DNA of 44,648 nt from Plantago elongata (lineage: Eukaryota; Streptophyta; Magnoliopsida; Lamiales; Plantaginaceae), in NCBI GenBank assembly GCA_036897095.1, contig JAYMSP010000653.1:1-44648 (forward strand), given 5' to 3'. Below the pieces are notes generated by a model. The model worked only from the letters and a program-made list of their open reading frames with translations. It did no database searches and was not told where the DNA came from. The translations under genes were made by a program, and so were the position numbers. Below, piece by piece: positions 32,403 to 43,912 of the stretch; position 1 is the stretch's first letter, and each line of letters begins with the position of its first letter.

Positions 32403-33938
32403 TCACGATACTCCTTTCGAAGCTGCATTATCAAGCTGTTTAGTACTTATATCTTGGTAGAAAAATTTCTTGAAATCTTCCATGCATGTAACTTGTAGAC
32501 ATATTGCAACATATACTGATCCATCCCCATTAGAAGCTGGAATAATCAAGGCATCTCCATCACCGTCATGTGTTCCAGGACCCATGAAAAACTCATTTCC
32601 CCATCCAAAATCTAGCCCATATAGTGGAAGTCCAATCCAGCTTATCACCCCAAGGTTTGGGTTTCCATAGAATGGCCTCTGGTTATTCCTAAATGCTTGA
32701 ATGTCCTGCAACCGTGATATATCCTCCAAGTTCTTCACGAAATCAATTGCCGAATGCACATACTCATTTGTCACCTTTTCAATAGCTTCTCTTATTTTGT
32801 TGGCAATATATCCCAACGGGCTTGCTACAATCTCTCCTGACTGACCTTTTGCAACCACATCAATGATTGCATTGCCGAAGAACTTTTCTGGCAATGCTGG
32901 CTTCATGCGCTTGCGTACTTCAACGCATATGCCCATTCCGGTTGGTTGCTGGGGCAAGTGTCGACGTGCCTTTGTCGCTGACCTCCAGACATGGGCTGCA
33001 ATGGATTCGTACCTATAGAAATCAAATATAGGAGTGGTGAAATGTTACTGGGAAAAAAAAGCCTACAAGAGATCCCATAAAAACGAGAAAGAAAAACGCA
33101 GGGGGAAAGACTTGTGGGCCGGCCCTACACATCCCAATTCTTTCCCTGCATACCTAGTATAGGGACGAGGGCTGTTCTCATGTGGTCGAGTATTGTATGC
33201 TTCATTCTTGATCATTTCAACTTGGAGTTTTGATAGGTTCAGCATGGCAAGCGCCGTTTCTTTCTTGGACTCATTTTCTCTACTTGACTGGCCTGATATG
33301 AGGGGTGGAGGCTCAAAGTGATTGTGCTGAGGACGTGGTTTTGTTGAAGGAAGCTCTCCAGCACGGAAAACTTTCCTATCTAAGAAAGGTGGGGCGCCTA
33401 ATGGCTCCCCACGAGCTACCTTTGCCCACTCCGAGAAGAAGTGGAGGGCGCTATGCCCATCAACCACAACGTGAGATATATTAAAGCTTAGGCTGACGCC
33501 ACCACATGTAAACTTGGTTAGCTGCACAATTAGGAGTGGTATTTCTTCAATAGGAACCGTGTAATCTATTTGAGCAATAAGGTAGTCGAAATCAGGACAG
33601 GGACTGAAATCACCAAGGTCATCCAACTTCGCATCACTTGAAGCCTCAATTAGCTGAACGCCTATGGAGTTGCAATCTAGCTCGAGGCGAGCCCTGTCAA
33701 GCGAGCGCAAACGTCCAGCTAATGGGTAAAAGTGCACCAATACTTTGCTTAAAGATGTCTTGAGGGTTGTGAACATGGCATCTTTGTCTGAGTGCCAGTC
33801 ATTGGTAGGTCTATAGAAGTAGATGGTTGGGATGTGCATTAGGACTCCGATTTGGTCAGGTTCTGACAATGGCATGCAGCCATTCCAGGTTGGTTCAGCT
33901 GGCTGGACAGAGCAAGACTTGTTTATGACCACCTTCAT
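32403..33938 (-). CDS. BAHD acyltransferase, spermidine hydroxycinnamoyl transferase/HCT-like
   Basis: Two exons on the minus strand, 33938-33154 and 33012-32403, join in phase 2 to give 464 residues. BAHD enzymes move acyl groups from CoA thioesters to amines or alcohols in the cytosol. The catalytic HxxxD motif is HVVVD (156-160) and the structural DFGWG motif is at 396-400. Both are intact, and the length (430-470) is usual. The start (MKVVINKSCSVQPAEPT) and LSEPDQIG...HIPTIYFYRP match the clade containing spermidine or agmatine hydroxycinnamoyl transferases and shikimate/quinate HCT-like proteins. The intron lies after SPRPYTR, a position shared by many of that clade. The precise acyl donor and acceptor cannot be read from sequence. 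Confidence 0.93.
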
Positions 33939-35028
33939 GTTGAAAGAGAGGAATGTAGTTGTCTATGAGTTTATTGTTTAAACCCACGTATTTATAGTTT
34001 GTGATGACTGACGAATGCTGTTTTTGTGTTGAGGAAATAGATAGAGATTGAACTGGAAAGACATACTTGTGTTGTGACCATGTATTAAGGTAACTGAAAC
34101 ACAGCGATCTTATGAGTTGCCTGCCTGACAGTATATTTTCCGCTAATTAGTGAAGATTTCTGTATGGAATGTATTGTGCACGAATCCAGGTTGTGTTACA
34201 GTTGTGGTCACTTCCCTATGGTTGCTCATTCTTCACGACTGTGGATCAAGTGTTAGTAAGTGTTTGGGGGTGAAGTTCGTCTCGGGTTGGTTCGGGGTTA
34301 CATTACAATTTACATGAGCAATATATACAAATAATAACTCAGGTTTATGCACAATTCATGTACCGAACTGTTATTTAGAAAACGACTATTCTATCACGAC
34401 TTGGCAGATTCTTTGTTATACATTCGTGTAACATTCCATTCAAACCCCTTGCCAGCCCGCCTTCCCCGAGCATATACACCCTCACAACACCCCCCTACTT
34501 TCTCAGGAAGGAAAATCTCAGACACTTGCATACTTCTGTGAACGTCTTTACAGATTCCTGCAGAAATGGGTACTGTATGCTGACTTGATTTCATACTTGT
34601 TTAGAAATGAAAACTCTTTGATATGGTAATAATCATATCTTGCAAACGGGTCGTTGAGATCGGATTAGTATAAAGGTAATTCACACATGCTACTAGTTCG
34701 CATCTCACAATCCGTAATCACCAAACAAATGTTGATCTGATTGTGTGCGGGGTGGGGTGAAGAGGTTGGCTTTGATTGTAGGTATAGATATTTTGAATCA
34801 AGGAAGTACACAGAGAAGAAAACATCTAATACAAAACGGTAGCAGTACTCATTTTACCACATTTATTCATCTGTTTTTTGTCATCTTTATTTCCAAAATG
34901 ATATTGGTACGAGTAAAGTATGAGTAAATACGTTCAAACTTCTAACAATGCAATCAAGAATTTAAAGTACTAAAGTCACAATCAACAATGTGCAGTACAA
35001 TAATCACAATTGAACGATAGATACGAAC
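33939..35028. other. BAHD promoter region and GST 3' flank
   Basis: Upstream sequence of the BAHD gene, read on the minus strand. It includes a TATA candidate (33991-33997) and a CCACGT-containing word just before it (about 33,983-33,989). Pyrimidine-rich and AT-rich tracts follow to 35,028. Small frames on both strands (34,347-34,594, 34,745-34,927) have no likeness and no splice support. Nothing else is recognised. Confidence 0.35.
33991..33997 (-). promoter_or_regulatory. Candidate TATA box of the BAHD gene
   Basis: CTATAAA on the minus strand, 53 bases upstream of the ATG, which would leave a leader of about 20-25 bases. A CACGT word, the core of bZIP/bHLH-type sites, lies between this box and the ATG. 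Support is positional only. Confidence 0.45.
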
Positions 35029-35796
35029 TCATCCGACTTTAGGCCTATATTCGTTCCCAACTGGAGGTCGGGTTAATGTGTCGAAAAAGGCAGTTATCTT
35101 TTCTTTATCAGGCATGTTTTCCTTGGCAAAGTCGTCGTTAAGGTACTCATCTATCCACTGGTACAAATTGGGATGGTTCTCTTTCGTCACGATTTCTATT
35201 CCAGCTACTTCAGCCATAACTCCTAGCCAATAAGCAAGTGAATTAGCAGCAAGATCAACAAACCCGAAGCTTTCGCCTCCAAAGAACTTCTTGCCCTTCA
35301 ATTCGTTGTCAAGAAATTTCAACAGCTCGATTGCTTCTTTCAAGAGCTTCTCCCTCTCTTCTCCTTTGCTCAAACAGGCTTTCCACATTGTGACCGTGCA
35401 CTGTATCGAAAAGTTTTAAGTTTTCATGAGAAAAAAGACACCACAAAATGAGCTTGTATCATACAGATTGCAAAGAAGTTATGTTACCTTGTTATTTATG
35501 AACTTGGCCCAGAAACGAGCCATGGCTCTCTCATTGGCGTCCTTTGGCAGAAGGGACAGGCCTTCAAACGTCTCGTCTATGTATTCGAGGATGACTAAAG
35601 ATTCACATATGATCTTGCCATTGTGCAATAGCACTGGGACTTTTTTGTGAACCGGATTGTACTTAGTAAGTAAATCGGACTTGTTGCTTAGATCTTCTTC
35701 GATATATTCGTATGGAACGCCTTTCAGTTTCAAGGCCATTTCCACCCTACGGCTGAACGGGCTGAACCATGCTCCCAAAAGCTTCACAACTGCCAT
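35029..35796 (-). CDS. Tau-class glutathione S-transferase (GSTU)
   Basis: Two exons on the minus strand, 35796-35488 and 35400-35029, encode 226 residues. This is a cytosolic tau-class GST that conjugates glutathione to electrophilic compounds. The thioredoxin-fold N-terminal domain (1-80) contains WFSPFSRR with catalytic Ser12, [12 protein letters not shown] with the cis-proline, and [12 protein letters not shown] with the glutathione-binding Glu-Ser pair. The helical C-terminal domain (about 90-220) includes [13 protein letters not shown], the conserved tau-class fold core. The intron follows Lys103 in phase 0, the usual single-intron position of tau GST genes. The gene is complete. Tau GSTs often answer to stress or xenobiotics, but no specific element is claimed here. 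Confidence 0.96.
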
Positions 35797-36415
35797 TATG
35801 ATTTAAAACAGATGAGAAAAAAACTCAAAAAATGTGTTTTGTGTCTTATTTCTTGCCCCCTTGGTGTTCTTATAGAGAAACAACTTGTTAATCACTTCAT
35901 TGAACTAGAAGAGAAACCGAAGTTTGCTTAGTGAATGTGATTGACTCTCAACAGATCTAACTTTATGGATTAATCTAAACAAATTCATCTGTCCTACATT
36001 GAATTATACCCATCCCCATTACCATTACGTAAGCGATTATCTCAGCCATCATTCATTCATATCATTGTGGGACGTTGGCCCCATAATATCGGATATAATT
36101 CGACCTCGAACTTAAAATCCTGGTTCCGCCCCAGCATGATGTGGCGTGACTACTAAAATAAATCACTCAAGATCACATCAGCAGCTAAGTATCAATATAC
36201 TTACACAAGCATAAGATACAAATGATATGAAGCAAGAATTTACCAAGACCTATACAAAATCTATAACAAAGATCAAAACTTTTTGAACATCTACACAGAT
36301 TCTCTGCAAAACATCTAAATCTTTCACCAACTAGACAAAAATCAAGAAATTTAAGAGGAATTCATCTACATCCTAACAAGCTAACTGGAACAACAACAAA
36401 GCAAGAGAAGAAGTC
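35797..36415. other. GST promoter region and receptor-kinase 3' flank
   Basis: Contains a CTATAAG word on the minus strand (about 35,869-35,875), some 75 bases upstream of the GST ATG, a fair TATA candidate. The rest is AT-rich, with CATTCATTCATATCATT near 36,050. The kinase's 3' untranslated region probably fills the last 150 bases. No gene is seen. Confidence 0.35.
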
Positions 36416-38467
36416 TTAATCACTTTCATTAATCTCCTCAATCTTTTCAACAGCCTCATTAATGTCCAGCCTCTTGTCAACTTCAGCCTCGCAGCAACTC
36501 AAACCTATCTTCAACAGCTTCATCATCTCCCCTTCGCAGTTCTCAGTCCCTCTCATCTCCTTGTCGAACACCTCTCCCACATTACGATCATCGTGTAACA
36601 TGGAGTCGGTCCACATGGTTAAGTCCACATCACTGCCAGTCCCCTGTTGCAGGAAGTTAGAAGGAAACCTACCTGTCAGGATTTCCAAGATCAGGACACC
36701 GAGGCTCCATACATCGGTTTTCTTCGTGATCCGGTTGCTGTGCTTGTACTCTGGGGATTTGTAGGCGATCATGTGTACATGTGCCTCTTCTTGATTGACT
36801 ATGGGAACTAGCCCATATTCCGTAAGGACAGGGTTGTAGGATTTGTCTAGCAGCACGTTTGAGGATTTCAAGTGACCGTGGGGGGCTGTTATGCTTGGGA
36901 GAGCGTCATTCAGGTACTGTAAGCCTTTGGATACTCCTTTTACTATCTTCAATCGCGTTGGCCAATCTGGAGATGAATATTCGCAGGATCTTTTGGCTAC
37001 CATAAGAGATGCAGTGCCAAGATTAGTCTTTTATGATAACATTTTGAATTTCATGTACTACCTAGCTAGCAAAGTAAAACAGATAGAAATACATATAACA
37101 CATATGGTTGTGGGCTGTCATGTGGATCAAGTGAAGTTAAGAGTAAGCTTTAGTACCGTGAAGATGAACAGCAAGGCTGACGTTCTGGACAAAATCAGTA
37201 ACTGTGAGCTTCTCCTCCTTTCTGAAGAAGAATGCCACAACTGGAAGCAAATTAGGATGATTTAGCTTGCCTAACCTGTGCATATGTTCATTAAAGTCTT
37301 CTTTGTTAACATTGTTCATGTGCTTGTATCTTTTTACAACGATCACTTGATCATTATTTAGGCATGCCTTGTAAGTCGACCCAAACACACCGCTCCCTAG
37401 TATCTCTGCAGATGCCTTGAGCAAATGAGACATGTCAAATTTTTCCCCGTCTTCTTTTAGGAAAGTGAGCCGTACAGCCTGATCCACTTTCTTGGTCTGC
37501 TCATGATGATCAGGAGAGCCCAACTGGAGGTTTTCTAGATCTGCCGGGGAGAGAGTGCGCTCAGGTTGCTTGGATGTTTGCTTGCGGCGGGCAAGGACAA
37601 GGATGATAACCACAGCTACAAGCGCTGCCAGTGCCACACCAACCAAGACGACAACGATTATGATTGTTGCCCCGGAAAGAGGTTGATGCTCAGGACTGCA
37701 CGGTTTTGCCAGTGGCGGTCCACATAAGTCTGTGTTGCCTGTTTCAGAGAGCCTGCAAACGTTAATCTCAATCGAGCCTAATATAGTTCAGGAAAAAGGA
37801 AAATAATCTGAAACTTGCCAGAAAATGCAGCAGCAGGGATATGAATTAGGCTATCAGGGATCTTGCCAGCTAAGTGATTGTTGGATACGTTGAACACCCT
37901 CAACCTGCCTGGACGAAAAGCAGGAACTGTTCCTTCAAATCCATTATTTTCCAGCCTCAGCTCCATCAACCGAGGCAAGGCAGCTAATGACACAGGAATG
38001 GGGCCTGTGAACTGGTTGTTTGCCAAGGAAATTTTCTTCAATGACAGCATCATGAATGCAGCAGCCGGGATCTCCCCAGAGAAACGATTGTTCGACAAAT
38101 AGAGACTTTTCAGCGATTCAAGTTTAGACAAGTCCGGTAAAAGCCCTTCAAAACTATTGTTCATAAAGCTTAAAGATCGCAAATCTTTCATTTCCGCAAG
38201 GGTATCCAGGTCAATTTCACCTCCTAATCCCATATTCTCAAGCTTAAGTCCCCAAACACTATTGTTACCACACAGAACACCGTTCCATACCTCCCGATCC
38301 CCATTACAGGGTTCTTTTGAAAGGTCGTCCCAATCTGATAATGCATCGGCTTTCTCGAGGGATTCTTTGAACTTGCGCAGTATTTCTGCATCTGAATCAC
38401 TCAAGGCAGATAGGAGGAGATTGGAGAAGATGATGACCATTAGAATGAAATTGATGCGATTCAACAT
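36416..38467 (-). CDS. PRK-type leucine-rich repeat receptor-like pseudokinase
   Basis: Three exons on the minus strand, 38467-37819, 37738-37157 and 36996-36416, give 603 residues. It is a membrane receptor of the pollen receptor-like kinase (LRR III) group. Order: signal peptide (1-24), SDSDAEILRKFKESL and the Cys-capped N-cap (PCNGDREVWNGVLC), about five LRRs to residue 205, a membrane helix (about 241-268), a juxtamembrane stretch, and a kinase-like domain (about 320-600). Catalysis looks lost: HRD is HGH (450-452) and DFG is EYG (470-472), both normal for this group, which signals through partners such as ROP-GEFs. I chose the ATG at 38467, not the upstream in-frame one at 38608, because it begins the signal peptide. 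Intron 1 has a GC donor or an alternative boundary. Confidence 0.92.
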
Positions 38468-39024
38468 GGTCAATTTGACGGAAAGCTCAGGCGCAGGCGC
38501 AACATTAGCGGTTGCACGTCCGCACCTGGCACCCGTAGCGGTTGTACAACAGATGTGGGAAATGTTATCAGGGCGGACGGGAAAAGCAGAGGAAAGAAAT
38601 GAGATCATGTGAGAAAACGGAAGTACTAATAATAGAATTGGTACAATTTACATGAAACACAGTTGACAAATGGTAACAAGTTGTTAACCTCAGGTTGACA
38701 TTGTTCCCTGCTTTCTTTTCGCTTCCACCTGGATTGGATTACATGTTCCATTTTATGGATAATCCTAAAAATACTCGTCATGGTAGTATCAAATATGCTA
38801 AGCATTCATCTCAGATATGATACTTGTCCAGGCTATTAATGGAATTATAAGACGGTTTAAAACGCTCAAAACTTCGAAATTACTGCTATAAATGGCCATA
38901 TACATCATTCTGAAATTATTAAAAAAAAAAAAAGAACCGTTCCAAAATAATGTCCCTTGTATGAAAGTCCTGTAAACTATTACATAAAGAAGCATCAAGG
39001 AAGTAACTTTGATTGAGAAATGCA
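38468..39024. other. Receptor-kinase promoter region and APEM9 3' flank
   Basis: Short spacer between two minus-strand genes. A poly(A) run of 13 lies at about 38,921-38,933. An in-frame ATG at 38608 would prepend 47 residues with several cysteines to the receptor; it is probably leader sequence. No TATA box is obvious, and no repeat or other gene was found. Confidence 0.35.
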
Positions 39025-40961
39025 TCACCGGCTTCTGGGCATTGCATTGGGGAGGGGCTGAACAGCTGCAAGGGGGTTCACTTGGTATGAGAATGCAAGC
39101 TGCCACAGATCCACCATACCCTTTTTTACCGACAAAACTTTTTCCGCCAAAACCCTGCAATACACGTTAACAATATTACATGGTGCCTCCACAAAAATAG
39201 AGCTTACACCTTCCACAGATCATCAATTCTTGCAGTTTTTGTGCAAACGCTGAAAAATAAGCTTCAGTGAAAATACTTTACCTCTTTACTGTGGCGTGCC
39301 TTTTCCGAGTGGCATAATAAATAAGCAACAAGAGAGAAGCCAGCAGGATTTTACCAGTTGGTAAAGTTAACCGAGTATTACCAAACTTTACGTTAATGGC
39401 AGGAAACCACCAGATCACAGGAACACTTTGCCTAGACAATTTCAGTATTTCTTCTTTTGCTGTACCTCTTTCACTTGTAACGTCTGCTGATCCATGTGGG
39501 TTTGTAGAAACTAATTTGGAATTATATTCATGTGACAACTGGGGTGATGAAGAAGTTTGATAGGAACTGGTAGCACTTATGGAACTTATTCGCCTCAAAA
39601 GTTCCTGAAAAAATAATAAGAAAGAATAATGCAACGGATGAGCAGATTACTTGGTTCTAATCACAAAAAGATCCAATATTCCAGACACTAATCAGATTAC
39701 TTGGTTCTATATATGCATAAGAAAATCCTGAAAACTGGTATAAAAAGAATTGCTCAAATGCTCATAACATTATCACGAGAACTCCTGAAAACTAGTATAA
39801 AAATTACATCACAATACATTACAGTATTATTTACCTGGCGCTTCTCCACAGGTAACATTGCCTTATTCACCCACGAGATAGCAAGATCACTGTCTTTTAA
39901 AGTTGAGGCAAGTAGTGTTAGCACATATAGGTCAACAACTTCCAGATACTTGTCAACTTCAATGTAAACAGCTTCATTATCCGAGTTAGCATAGTATTGT
40001 TCATCCTCATAACTCCAGCTGCTAAAAAATTCCTCAAGAAAGCTTTTAGCAACAGTGGGGCATTCCAGCATCTGAAAACACGCCCTGAAAGGCACAGACA
40101 ACATACCGGTTATCCACAGTTACCACATTATGTACTATCAAAAACATCACATTATGTTCACAAAAACAGTCTAGTATAATGAAAAGAGAAGATATATACT
40201 TGTACGTGCTGAACAACTTTAATTCAACCATTGGTTGATATTACTTTAATAGAGGACCGTTCACCACTGATGCACAACCTATTCCCGCGAACCATTACTC
40301 CAAGAAAATTACTACTTGAATCCTCTAGTTCAGTTTTTAAGAGGAAGTCCTAGACTTGACCTTCTAGTAAATTTCTAACTATTGGAATCATATATATTAA
40401 GCAAGAATCCAGATGAAAAGTCTTAATAAAAGCAACCAATCTAGTAAAGCAAACAAGTGAATGAATGTACCCAGTGAGGAAGACTGGAACAGGAATCGCA
40501 GTAATCGAACCAAACAACAGCTTAAGCTCCTTCGGTATTTCCGATGTCCTGCCAAAAAAAAGGGACTAAATACCAAACAAATTTAAGCTGGACCTTATAT
40601 TTCAAATTGAAGATGAACTTTCTAAATGGGAAGTAAATTACTTTCCCAATTCACGCAAGGATTGTACAAGAACCATCCCAGCTGATTCCACCAGATCATC
40701 AAACTCATTTTCATGTCGAAAATCGGCAATCAGCCGTTTCAGAATGGAAGAAGACGAGTCACATGCTTCATCAAACATAGAACATACTAGATAACTGCAA
40801 ATTCATCATATGGACAGGTAGAATGAGTAAAAGATGATAAATTTAGCTGCTAGGAGAGGCTAATTGAATTAAACCGAATAGGAAAAGATATATTTGAGGT
40901 AGAGTTATTACCTTTCAGCTCGATCGATTTCATCCCAAGTCGGAAGCTGTGCCATCGCCAT
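39025..40961 (-). CDS. APEM9: Peroxisomal membrane protein APEM9 (PEX26/PEX15-like peroxin)
   Basis: Six exons on the minus strand, 40961-40912, 40794-40642, 40548-40471, 40084-39835, 39604-39282 and 39154-39025, join to 327 residues. APEM9 (DAYU) is the plant membrane anchor that holds the PEX1-PEX6 AAA ATPase on peroxisomes so that receptor PEX5 can be recycled; it does the job of animal PEX26 and yeast PEX15. Matching blocks are YLVCSMFDEA, LESAGMVLVQSLRELGK, ITAIPVPVFLTGACFQ, YLEVVDLYVLTLLA, AISWVNKAMLPVEKRQ and the end LAFSYQVNPLAAVQPLP. The membrane helix is about 261-276 (ILLASLLLLIYYA), followed by the basic TRKRH stretch. Every join preserves phase, so the call does not depend on any single exon. 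Confidence 0.9.
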
Positions 40962-41633
40962 GATTTCGGAAGAAGATCAGGCTTGGAATTGACAGTGCTG
41001 AATAATGAAGAAAGAATTGAAGAAGCTAAAGGGACCAAGTTCAAATAAACAAAATCTCAAGGACTCAATTGGAGAAAGCCAAGAGTTCTTTACTTTTTTT
41101 TATATTTGAGAATCTAAACCTATTTATGTAATTAATTACAATAACTTCTTATCAGATCAGTTTGTCTAGAACTTACCGACTGACTAATACGTTATGATTT
41201 TATTATTAAAAAAATAAGTTCATTGAGAATCGAACTGATAGATTAATAGTAAATGTAGTTGTAATAGTTCAAGACTCACTGCTCAAATTAATCTAACAAC
41301 TTCTATTCACGAATGGTATGGTTCATGTACTCGTTCATTTATTGTAAATGTAAGTTCAAATTGATACATTTCAATTATTACTTCAAATGAAGGGATAAAT
41401 TAATAGTGTTCCGTTCCGTTTCGATCTAGTAAGATTTTAACTGTGGCCTGTTTCCTAATACAGTAATAAACACAGACTGGGGGGTTCTCTAACAATTATC
41501 AATAACATACTGACGGTCTATGCAAATTATTCAATACTAAAACAGTACAACTCTAAACCCAACTTTTGAGCATTGAGGGTTCAGAATCAGAAGTTGAGCA
41601 AATCATCAGAAAAAGTTCGATTCAGTGAAGAAA
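40962..41633. promoter_or_regulatory. Shared spacer between divergent APEM9 and PFD1 start codons
   Basis: The two start codons face away from each other across 672 bases. The DNA is AT-rich, with a T-rich tract near 41,092-41,105 and no clear TATA box in either direction. Both flanking genes are housekeeping in kind, so a TATA-less bidirectional promoter is possible; this is inference from layout. Confidence 0.4.
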
Positions 41634-43912
41634 ATGGCAGACGAAGCTAGCAGAAATGTAAGCCTTGTATCTAGTTTTCCTCATTGATTCAAACCCAGTT
41701 TCTATTTTCGTCTAATTTAAGCTTATCATACTTTCTCTAGGCGTTTTTCGAAATCCAAAGTCGCATGATTGACACCACCGGAAAATTGAAACAGGTTTGT
41801 TTCGACTTTCGATTCAACAAAAATTATCCCTTTTCACGAATCAGCATGATTTTTAGTATTGGGGGTTTTGGTTCTGTACAGGTACAGGCTCAGTTGCGGG
41901 GCAAGGAAAGTGAAAAGAAGAGGGCTTACTTGACCTTGGAGGAACTCAAACAGTTAGCTGATGATACCAATACTTATAAATCGATCGGAAGAACGTGCGT
42001 GTTCTGATTCAAGATTGTATTTTTCGTAACTGATTGTAAATTTGTAATATGTGAGAATGGATTGATTTGTTTTGAGTATTGATGCATGTAAGATGATGTG
42101 GACAGGTTTATTTTGGAGCCGAAATCGGTTTTGATGGTGGAGTTGGAACAGAAGCTCAAGGATTGCGAGACAACCCTTGCCTCTCTGCAGGTATGATTTA
42201 GCTTGTAAATTTGAGGAGCAATCATTTCAACACTTTATAATTTGTAGTATTATGAGTTTGGTCTTGATACTGATTGGTTTTAGAGGTTAAGAACTCATAT
42301 ATGAACTGTACTTACAGAGATGAGTTTTAGATAACATGTAGGTCATGTTTGATTGCCTAACAGTACTAGAAAAGTGTTGTCTAAAGTGATAATAAGTTAA
42401 GATCATAACCCTTGGAAAATTTTCTACTAAAGTATTTAAGTTTCATTCAGAATTTTTGTAGAAATGTGTAGTTGCAGAAAGACTAGCTGAAACAAATAAT
42501 GTCAGTAGTTGAAGTTGTGGCAAATCTGATATGTTGGTTGTCGCACCTAAGTTGCTACAACTGGTTATAGATCTCTGGGAGGCTCCCCAAGTGCTTTCTT
42601 GAATGTTGTGGTGTTATATGCAGCTCCAAAACTGTGGAGAACAATCCTGAGTGCAGCTATTTGTATCTGTGCACCCCACTTGTAGGTGTCAGTTGAATAG
42701 TGTTTAAGACTGTGGAGAACAATCAAGTTGAAGGACCCAAAGAATGACTGTGAGTAGACTCCTTGCTTTTGGTCCTTCAACTTAACTGCATAAGCTGAAG
42801 TCTTGAAAAAACTATTGACTTACCAAAACGCTTTTGAGTGGTTACAAACTTATAATATCAGAGACTAGAGCATAAAAATTCTGTGATCTGCTCCAGAAAT
42901 GGCCGATATATCACTGTTAGTTAATTGACTTGATTCCACTTGTTCGTATCTGTACATTTCATATGGATAGGTCATCTTTCAATGGTATGGACACTCAGAA
43001 ATTTCTAAACATGAGCTTTTCCAAAATCCATTTCCTTTTACAGGTTTTTGTACAATTGGTTGTGTTGTTAAATTTGCATTACCATCAGTCCCAGCTTTAA
43101 CGAATTAGATGTGAAACAAATTCACATGGTCATATTTCCATTGAGGTCTCTCTATATCACTAGAATTTTTTCCCATCCAGTGCTTAGCCAAAGGCCATGA
43201 TAGAAACTCTTCAATATTAAGTTAGGTTCAGAATCCTCCTAAATGCATTCACTAGCAATGTGACTCTTAATAGAACTGCCGCATTTTACTAGCAGCTTTA
43301 GTCTAGAAACTATATTTTGTATAGATTCTGAAGTTGCATTGCAATTACTACAATTTTACTTTAGCGTGGTGTCAAATGGATATTATGTTAACAAGCGCAA
43401 AACTTCCCAACTGCTCACAACACAGATGCATGTAAATTGGCCCGTTTCTATTATTGGTTCATGTGCCTTACTTCGCTTTAGTGGGAGAACTTATTTTAAA
43501 GTCTAGGCATCACTATCAAAGTCATTAGATTTTTCGTGGATTCCTGTAAAGCTTTGGTAATAAGTGCAACCAGCCCAGATGAATTGTGAACGTTCCAATA
43601 TGTATAATCATTTGTGTACTAGTGTTATATGAATATGTGATGATATAGACTGCTAAATCATTTCGAATAGATTAGTTAGCATTTGTCAATAGATGTAGCG
43701 AAGTCTATTGTTTTAGTGATGCTTCCTTGCTACATTTCTGGTAGCTAATTCAGTTATCAGTTATCACATTGGTGGCGAACTAACTCTGATTTCTATTACA
43801 GACATCAAAGGAGTACTTGGAAAAGCAGTTGGCCGAAATTGAAACCAATCTGAGAGAACTTCTGCAACAAGATCCTGGTCTTGCTCGTCAGATAATGACC
43901 ATGTCCGTATAA
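41634..43912 (+). CDS. PFD1: Prefoldin subunit 1
   Basis: Five exons, 41634-41657, 41741-41794, 41882-41994, 42106-42190 and 43802-43912, encode 128 residues. This is a beta-type subunit of the hexameric prefoldin co-chaperone, which hands unfolded actin and tubulin to the CCT chaperonin in the cytosol. Two long helices form the coiled-coil arm: about 8-55 (AFFEIQSRMIDTTGKLKQVQ onwards) and about 85-125 (TSKEYLEKQLAEIETNLREL). A beta-hairpin with NTYKSIGRTFILEPKSVL lies between them. The end LLQQDPGLARQIMTMSV is nearly the Arabidopsis one. All introns are GT-AG; the fourth is long (1.6 kb) and holds a hairpin and a short direct repeat. The gene is complete. Confidence 0.96.
42725..42783 (+). 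repeat. Stem-loop in PFD1 intron 4
   Basis: AAGTTGAAGGACCCAAAG (42725-42742) pairs with CTTTTGGTCCTTCAACTT (42766-42783): 17 of 18 positions complementary, with a 23-base loop. Just upstream the word ACTGTGGAGAACAATC occurs twice (42631-42646 and 42709-42724), the second copy touching the stem. It could be a foldback-transposon footprint or a structured intronic RNA; sequence alone does not decide. Confidence 0.55.

Noticed and set aside
38465..38608. Upstream in-frame ATG adding 47 residues to the PRK receptor
   Set aside because: The extension would bury the signal peptide and is rich in Cys and Ala without family likeness; the ATG at 38467 fits better.
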